From assembly GCF_006170445.1 (NCBI RefSeq), contig NZ_VCNA01000002.1, positions 558,001-622,000 of the forward strand: a DNA stretch of 64,000 nucleotides, written 5' to 3'. The notes beneath the pieces are model-generated. The model was given only the letters and a program-made list of their open reading frames with translations. It had not been told where the DNA came from and did not search any database. Each line of letters begins with the position of its first letter. Position 1 is the stretch's first letter. The translations under genes were made by a program, and so were the position numbers. Source of the DNA: Brevibacillus dissolubilis (lineage in GTDB: Bacteria; Bacillota; Bacilli; Brevibacillales; Brevibacillaceae). Shown here piece after piece: positions 59,348 to 64,000 of the stretch.

Positions 59348-60066
59348 ACACTCTCACCTGTCTTCCCCAGCTGTTTTTTCAGCAATGTAAGGATGCAAAG
59401 AATCAGCAGCATAGACGGGATCATGAACTGATCGCCCCCAAACATCACCAGACATAAAAGAGATAATCCCAATCCCAATACCGCGCTGTGATGCTCATCC
59501 TCCTTCATCCACTGCTCAATAAAGATGACAACGAATAAAGCGGTCATCACAAAATCAAGTCCTTCCATGTCAAATTTCAAGAATGTTCCGAAAAAACCGC
59601 CGATTGTAGCTCCAATGACCCAATAGCTGTGATTAAGCAGGGTGACAAAGAACATGAACCACCCCTTGTCCACGCCTTTTGGCACTTCAGTCGTATAGTT
59701 AATCGAGAACGATTCATCGCAAAGACCAAAAATCAAATAGATTTTTTTGAGTCCGGTACCCCTGTACTTATCCAGCATGGAGATCCCATAAAACAGATGG
59801 CGAGCGTTTACCATAAGAGTCAGCATCAGAGCGCCTACTGGGTCAAATGCACCGAGCAGCAACGTGACCGCTACGAATTCCATTGATCCAGCAAAAATCG
59901 TGAGAGCCATGAGAGCCGCATACACCACATCGAAACCCGATGCGTCCATGTAGATTCCATAGGCAATCCCCAAAAATAGAAACCCGGCTAAGATGGGAAT
60001 GGTATGGGGAAATGCTGCCCAAAGAGCAGGTAGTCCCTTTTGATCTGTTGTCATAGTTGCTTGCAT
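59338..60066 (-). CDS. azlC: AzlC-family branched-chain amino acid exporter subunit
   Basis: 242 residues with about seven spans. Family marks are [28 protein letters not shown] and [15 protein letters not shown], then [10 protein letters not shown]. AzlC with AzlD exports branched-chain amino acids or their analogues. ATG 60066 lies just after GAGGAG; a later ATG at 60054 is possible. It diverges from the MocR gene with a clear operator between them. Confidence 0.9.
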   Translation of the reverse strand: MQATMTTDQKGLPALWAAFPHTIPILAGFLFLGIAYGIYMDASGFDVVYAALMALTIFAGSMEFVAVTLLLGAFDPVGALMLTLMVNARHLFYGISMLDKYRGTGLKKIYLIFGLCDESFSINYTTEVPKGVDKGWFMFFVTLLNHSYWVIGATIGGFFGTFLKFDMEGLDFVMTALFVVIFIEQWMKEDEHHSAVLGLGLSLLCLVMFGGDQFMIPSMLLILCILTLLKKQLGKTGESVCQ

Positions 60067-60089
60067 CTCTCCTCGTTTCAATTGATTTA

Positions 60090-60142
60090 CATACAATCCT
60101 ACCAACACATATCCATACAATCAATGATATAATTGTATGGAT
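60090..60142. promoter_or_regulatory. Operator of the MocR regulator in the azlC/mocR gap
   Basis: CATACAATC occurs twice in direct orientation (60090-60098 and 60114-60122). The second copy is also part of a perfect 11-bp inverted repeat, ATCCATACAAT (60111-60121) and ATTGTATGGAT (60132-60142). TATAAT at 60128-60133 overlaps it and is probably the -10 box of the MocR gene. Direct plus inverted copies are typical of MocR binding regions. Confidence 0.7.
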
Positions 60143-60166
60143 TACAATTTTCCGACGAGGTGCAGC

Positions 60167-61555
60167 ATGCCGATTAATTCGTTCACCCATTATCCCATGT
60201 CGTGGAAACCAGACCGACATGCATTAAAACGCCCGCTCTATCTCTCCATCGCCCTGTTGTTGGAGCATGACATTACGAACGGATTTTTAGCTCCCGGCAC
60301 CAAACTTCCACCACAACGGGAGCTTGCCGATTTTTTAGATGTGAATTTTACAACGATTACACGTGCTTATAAGCTGTGCGAAATGAAAGGATTCATCTAC
60401 GCCGTCACCGGAAGTGGTACATTTGTTTCACCCAATGCCGCACGTTCCATCACGATTTCAAAAGACAACATCTCCCGTGATGTGATTGACCTTGGCTTTG
60501 TTGCATCATTTGAGCAAAGCAATCATATCGTTGCGGATGTGGCCAAACAAGTCATGGAGAAAACATATGTAGAACAGCTTTTTAACTACCATGATCCCAC
60601 TGGAATGCCACACCACAAAATGGCTGGCCTGAATTGGATGATGGCATTTGGTATCCATGCCGATCCAGATCATATGGCTATCGTTTCGGGGGCGCAGAAC
60701 GCGCTGGCGATTACGTTGTTGGCTCTGTTTGAACCAGGAAACCGTATCGCTGTTGACTTGTACACCTATTCGAATTTTATTGAGCTGGCCAAAATGTACC
60801 GGATTCAATTGGTTCCGATCCCTGGTGATGATGACGGAATGTTGCCGGGTGAGCTTGAAAATCAATGCCGTCTGGTAGACATACAGGGCATTTTCCTGAT
60901 GCCTTCCTGTTCGAATCCCACGGCTGTCATGATGTCAGACGCCCGCAAAAAAGAATTGGCTGCTATCATCACCAAGTACAGTCTGATCCTCATTGAGGAT
61001 GACATCCACGCCTTTTTAACGGCTAGAGTGATCGATGATTATAAGCAGCCGATGTATCAGCTTTTGCCCGAACAAACGGTCTATATCTGTGGCACGTCCA
61101 AGTCCATCTGTTCCGGGCTTCGTGTGGCCTACATGGTGTTCGGAGCTTCTTTTAAAGAGAGCATTGAAAAAGCGATTTTTAATATCAATGTCAAGACTTC
61201 TTCATTGGATGCCGAGATTATCACTGAACTGATTTTATCCGGAAAAGCAAATGAAATTGTTGAGGAAAAAAAGCAGTTGGCTCAGTCTGCCAATTCTATT
61301 TTTGCTGAGTATTTTCCTGAAGCTTCAAGTATTGGTCATCCGCTAAGCTTTTATAGGTGGCTCCCCATAGCGAAGGATGCGAACGCGCCAGAGATGGAAA
61401 CTCTCCTACAGCAGCAAGGTATTCGCGTTTTTCATTCCAATCGCTTTCTCAGTGGTGCCAGAATGCAGGACAAGTTTTTACGGATAGCACTGGCATCTAC
61501 GAATTCATGGCAGGAGTTACAAACAGGGTTGGAAATCTTGAAACAAAACCTTTAA
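60167..61555 (+). CDS. MocR-type GntR/aminotransferase regulator
   Basis: 462 residues. A GntR winged helix-turn-helix (about 20-90: LPPQRELADFLDVNFTTITR) is joined to a fold-type I aminotransferase-like domain with the PLP lysine in CGTSKSICSGLRV. MocR proteins sense PLP or an amino acid adduct. It diverges from azlCD, which it probably controls. ATG 60167 follows GAGGTG; the frame from 60137 has no signal and overlaps the operator. Confidence 0.92.
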   Translation: MPINSFTHYPMSWKPDRHALKRPLYLSIALLLEHDITNGFLAPGTKLPPQRELADFLDVNFTTITRAYKLCEMKGFIYAVTGSGTFVSPNAARSITISKDNISRDVIDLGFVASFEQSNHIVADVAKQVMEKTYVEQLFNYHDPTGMPHHKMAGLNWMMAFGIHADPDHMAIVSGAQNALAITLLALFEPGNRIAVDLYTYSNFIELAKMYRIQLVPIPGDDDGMLPGELENQCRLVDIQGIFLMPSCSNPTAVMMSDARKKELAAIITKYSLILIEDDIHAFLTARVIDDYKQPMYQLLPEQTVYICGTSKSICSGLRVAYMVFGASFKESIEKAIFNINVKTSSLDAEIITELILSGKANEIVEEKKQLAQSANSIFAEYFPEASSIGHPLSFYRWLPIAKDANAPEMETLLQQQGIRVFHSNRFLSGARMQDKFLRIALASTNSWQELQTGLEILKQNL

Positions 61556-61690
61556 TACAAGGTACCCTCGCCGATCTTTCCTAAAAATAAATGGTTCGAC
61601 TGAACTGGTTGGTGATTGAGCAAAATATGTTCCGGGAGTGAGCTGGCTAAGTAACCGCGCTTCCCTAACACCAACGAGGGAGTGAGATGG

Positions 61691-61978
61691 ATGACTGAAA
61701 ACAACAATCGCAATCAAAACGGTGCACTTGGACAAAACAACAATCGTAATCAAAACAATGCAGGTGGAGGCAACCTCACCAACATGGGTGGAGGGGACAC
61801 TGCTGAGGCGGTAGGAACAGTGGGCGGTGGTGTTGTAGGAGCTGCCGTTGGTTCCATGTTAGGACCGCTTGGCACTGTTGCAGGTGCGATCGCAGGCGGT
61901 GCGTTGGGCAACCAGATGGGTGAGAATGCCGGGGATGACAACAATAACGCGCAACAACAACAGCAACAACAGCGTTAA
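61691..61978 (+). CDS. Glycine-zipper protein with Asn/Gln-rich ends
   Basis: 95 residues. The ends are rich in Asn and Gln (NNNRNQN twice at the start, a run of seven Gln at the end). The middle has glycine-zipper repeats (GTVGGGVVGAAVGSMLGPLG, then AGAIAGGALGNQMG). Such zippers insert in or coat membranes, and similar small proteins are found in spores. ATG 61691 lies ten bases after GAGGGAG. No signal peptide is present. Confidence 0.78.
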   Translation: MTENNNRNQNGALGQNNNRNQNNAGGGNLTNMGGGDTAEAVGTVGGGVVGAAVGSMLGPLGTVAGAIAGGALGNQMGENAGDDNNNAQQQQQQQR

Positions 61979-62049
61979 CGATTGTGTTTCATCATAATCA
62001 ACACCTGATTGGCTAAAATGGTGAACAACAACAGCTGATCGAACCATAA

Positions 62050-62093
62050 AAAGGCCGGTTTCCCCTTCGTATGGTGGAAACCGGCTACTTTTT
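62050..62093 (+). terminator. Terminator of the glycine-zipper gene
   Basis: GCCGGTTTCC and GGAAACCGGC form a perfect 10-bp stem followed by TACTTTTT. Confidence 0.75.
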
Positions 62094-62157
62094 GCTTGGA
62101 CAGCTTCACTACCCTCGGACAGAACATCTAAGAAAGAGCACCCATGGTGTGATGAAC

Positions 62158-63375
62158 TCACTTTTTGGAGCCTAACGTTCCATAATCGGTAATGGTCAAT
62201 TTCACGTTGTACTTGATCGGAACCTTGCTGAATATTTGATCCCAATCTGCTTTCACCTTTTCCCATAGTTTCGGATGCTCGATTCTCAATTGGTTTCCGA
62301 AGCCGGCCACATCTGTTATGTATTCGTTTTGCATTTTTTTCGTTACATGATGTACCAAACGATTCACTTCTTCTTCGGCGGCTTTTTCTGCCCTTTTTAG
62401 AAATTCATTATCAAAAGGGTCCCCCGATTCCACCCAATCTTCGGAGAGACGTCCCTCTGATTCGATATTCACATCAAAAGAGATATTACTTCCATTAACA
62501 CGAGGTGTGATTTTGCTCTTCATCGACTTGATCTCGTATACGATCAGCTGCTCTGTCTGTTTATCAAAGCTTTTCACCACGCCTCCTTTGCTCCCTTTGC
62601 CGGTTATCCACATGATGCCTTCTAATTCCGTTTCATTTAAAAAACCAATCAGCTTATTCGTCCGTCCTTTGATCACGGCTGCTCCTGCAAATTTTATCTC
62701 CCTATTCGCCGCGATCACATTTTGCAACATAAAACTTGATCCTGATTGTATCTTGCCTTCTAATTTAGCCAGCGACATAGGAGGCATGATCCTCGTTGAC
62801 CGATATTGATTATCTACGATTCCATGCAGACGAAACGCTGGAACTTCTCCACCTTTCTTGGTTTCGAGTGTCTCACTGGCTCGACCCTTGCTGATCAATA
62901 TAAGACTGCTTGGCCTAATTTGATTGTCACGAAGCATTTGATCAGTCAATGGTTCCAAACTAATCCTGCGTACAAGATCCTCACCGAAAACAATCACTTT
63001 TAAATGCTGGCTGACAAAGGGCCGGTCCGTTCTCAATGAAAATTCACGAACAATTTGATGGACGGAATCTCCGGTTTCAGAAACATTAAGGTAAGGTTTT
63101 TGTTGCGCCGCCCCCCCACCTCTCGTCCCTGCGCCTGATGCTTGTGGGTTAATGATTTGAAAGGTTGTCGTAATCAGGTCTTTTTTGGGATAACCGCCGC
63201 CTTTCTCCCTCAGCTCCCTCTCCACTTTTGACTCCATGCCTTTATCAAATGCCAGGCCCACACCTAAACTCACCTCTTCAATCTCGTTGCTGCTCCAACA
63301 TCCTGCAAGAGACAGGGACAACAGAACAAACAGGGACAACAAGAAGCACCGTACCTGGCTATAGCTTTGCTTCAT
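62158..63375 (-). CDS. Ger(x)C-family germination lipoprotein
   Basis: 405 residues. The lipobox SLAGC (Cys about 26) is followed by WSSNEIEEVSLGVGLAFDKG. FVSQHLKVIVFGEDLVRR and ASETLETKKGGEVPAF fit the family, and the C-terminal domain is complete. It is the C subunit of a second receptor, with the B subunit upstream and overlapping by 17 bases. Confidence 0.9.
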   Translation of the reverse strand: MKQSYSQVRCFLLSLFVLLSLSLAGCWSSNEIEEVSLGVGLAFDKGMESKVERELREKGGGYPKKDLITTTFQIINPQASGAGTRGGGAAQQKPYLNVSETGDSVHQIVREFSLRTDRPFVSQHLKVIVFGEDLVRRISLEPLTDQMLRDNQIRPSSLILISKGRASETLETKKGGEVPAFRLHGIVDNQYRSTRIMPPMSLAKLEGKIQSGSSFMLQNVIAANREIKFAGAAVIKGRTNKLIGFLNETELEGIMWITGKGSKGGVVKSFDKQTEQLIVYEIKSMKSKITPRVNGSNISFDVNIESEGRLSEDWVESGDPFDNEFLKRAEKAAEEEVNRLVHHVTKKMQNEYITDVAGFGNQLRIEHPKLWEKVKADWDQIFSKVPIKYNVKLTITDYGTLGSKK

Positions 63376-64000
63376 GCTTTCCCTCCTTCAACCTGGAGAC
63401 AATGAGCAGGATCAGTGGTAATAAGCCAAATAAATACAACGCGGTATCACCGACCAGATCAGCGAATGTAAACAGGTCATTGATATTTTTCGGAGTCATG
63501 GCAATGATGTAAATAACCGGAAGCAAGTAAAACATACATCGATGGATATCCTTTTGGAAGAGTTGAGCAAGTCCCAAAGCAGCTGCATAGTAGGTAATCG
63601 TAAAAGTAGAAAAAATTTGCATGATCCATATCACCAGGAAAAAAGATTCAAACCGTTCGAATAACAAACCGGTGATTTCCAAACTTCGTATCAGGTCAAT
63701 CGTCGGCCATGTTCGCGTGATCACCCCATCGATGGATAACGCTCCGATGACTATCACTACTGTCATCACATAGAAGAGCATGGGAACGGCCGTACCAATC
63801 AGAACGGCTTGTACTGCTTTATTTGGCTGTTTCATAAACGCCAAAATGATCAACATGATTTCTACACCTGTATACGCAAGAACCGTAGACTTTGTCCCTT
63901 GTAGTACCGGCGCTACTCCCAACCCCAGTACCGGGCGCAGATTATCCACCTCAAAAATTTGGAAGCTGATAAAGAAAACCAAAGTAAAAATGACGAGCGT
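63359..64000 (-). CDS. Spore germinant receptor B subunit (5' end cut by window edge)
   Basis: 214 codons are visible, with about six spans, running off the right edge. Stretches such as VLAYTGVEIMLIILAFMKQP, FESFFLVIWIMQIFSTFTIT and YVMTVVIVIGALSIDGV fit the GerAB/YndE permease family, part of the APC superfamily. Its 3' end overlaps the GerC start. An A subunit would be expected outside the window. Confidence 0.88.
   Translation of the reverse strand, partial: TLVIFTLVFFISFQIFEVDNLRPVLGLGVAPVLQGTKSTVLAYTGVEIMLIILAFMKQPNKAVQAVLIGTAVPMLFYVMTVVIVIGALSIDGVITRTWPTIDLIRSLEITGLLFERFESFFLVIWIMQIFSTFTITYYAAALGLAQLFQKDIHRCMFYLLPVIYIIAMTPKNINDLFTFADLVGDTALYLFGLLPLILLIVSRLKEGKHEAKL

Overview
The window is a continuous stretch of a spore-forming, low-G+C-phylum Gram-positive chromosome (Bacillales). 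The evidence is strong GGAGG-type ribosome binding sites, two spore-germinant receptor loci, a SleB-type cortex hydrolase, PdaA, a Spo0E-family phosphatase, a LysM/Gmad2 protein, and orthologues of small Bacillus genes (ytpQ, yfhH, yppC, ywbE, ykpA). The fairly high base composition and an acyl-ACP desaturase suggest an Alicyclobacillaceae-like genus such as Tumebacillus, with Brevibacillus-like bacteria as an alternative. The genus is inference. I saw no rRNA, tRNA, CRISPR array, transposase or prophage.

Layout. 1-12.7 kb (mostly minus strand): a double AAA+ SpoVK-like ATPase cut by the left edge, parE-parC (topoisomerase IV), a YebC-family regulator, a hydrolase, DUF1292, HNH and DUF3892 proteins, and a LysM protein. 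12.8-18.5 kb: a five-gene operon of ECF sigma factor, membrane-anchored beta-propeller (possible anti-sigma factor), large surface protein and ABC exporter. 18.7-23.1 kb: a cystathionine-type enzyme, a type I toxin-antitoxin locus, an MFS transporter, a lipoprotein cyclophilin and SleB. 23.2-23.9 kb has no convincing gene but holds a structured RNA candidate with its own terminator, followed by a giant imperfect palindrome of about 310 bp. 24-33 kb: metabolic and conserved hypothetical genes. 32.9-37.6 kb: a 31-residue membrane peptide coupled to a Ser/Thr kinase, then a gerKA-KB-KC-like operon. 37.6-49.4 kb: an RNA helicase, a glycosidase-like exoprotein, a GNAT enzyme, two ABC-F proteins (one behind an attenuator), a frameshifted DUF2628-like gene, and secreted and lipoproteins. 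49.5-56 kb: small genes including a Spo0E-like one, desaturase, Dps, PdaA, YwbE, and a cation/proton antiporter behind a riboswitch-like leader. 56-64 kb: alcohol dehydrogenase with divergent TetR, thioesterase, azlCD with a divergent MocR regulator and a clear operator, a glycine-zipper protein, and a second germinant-receptor locus cut by the right edge.

The most interesting signals are regulatory RNAs. They are the type I toxin-antitoxin module with end-to-end mRNA pairing, the orphan RNA and giant palindrome after sleB, terminator hairpins that swallow the Shine-Dalgarno sequence of an ABC-F gene and of a 53-residue gene, and the antiporter leader with two terminators and a competing pairing. 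Several genes shorter than 60 codons (20077-20157, 32871-32966, 39426-39581, 49518-49691, 50632-50796) were found by reading the sequence directly.
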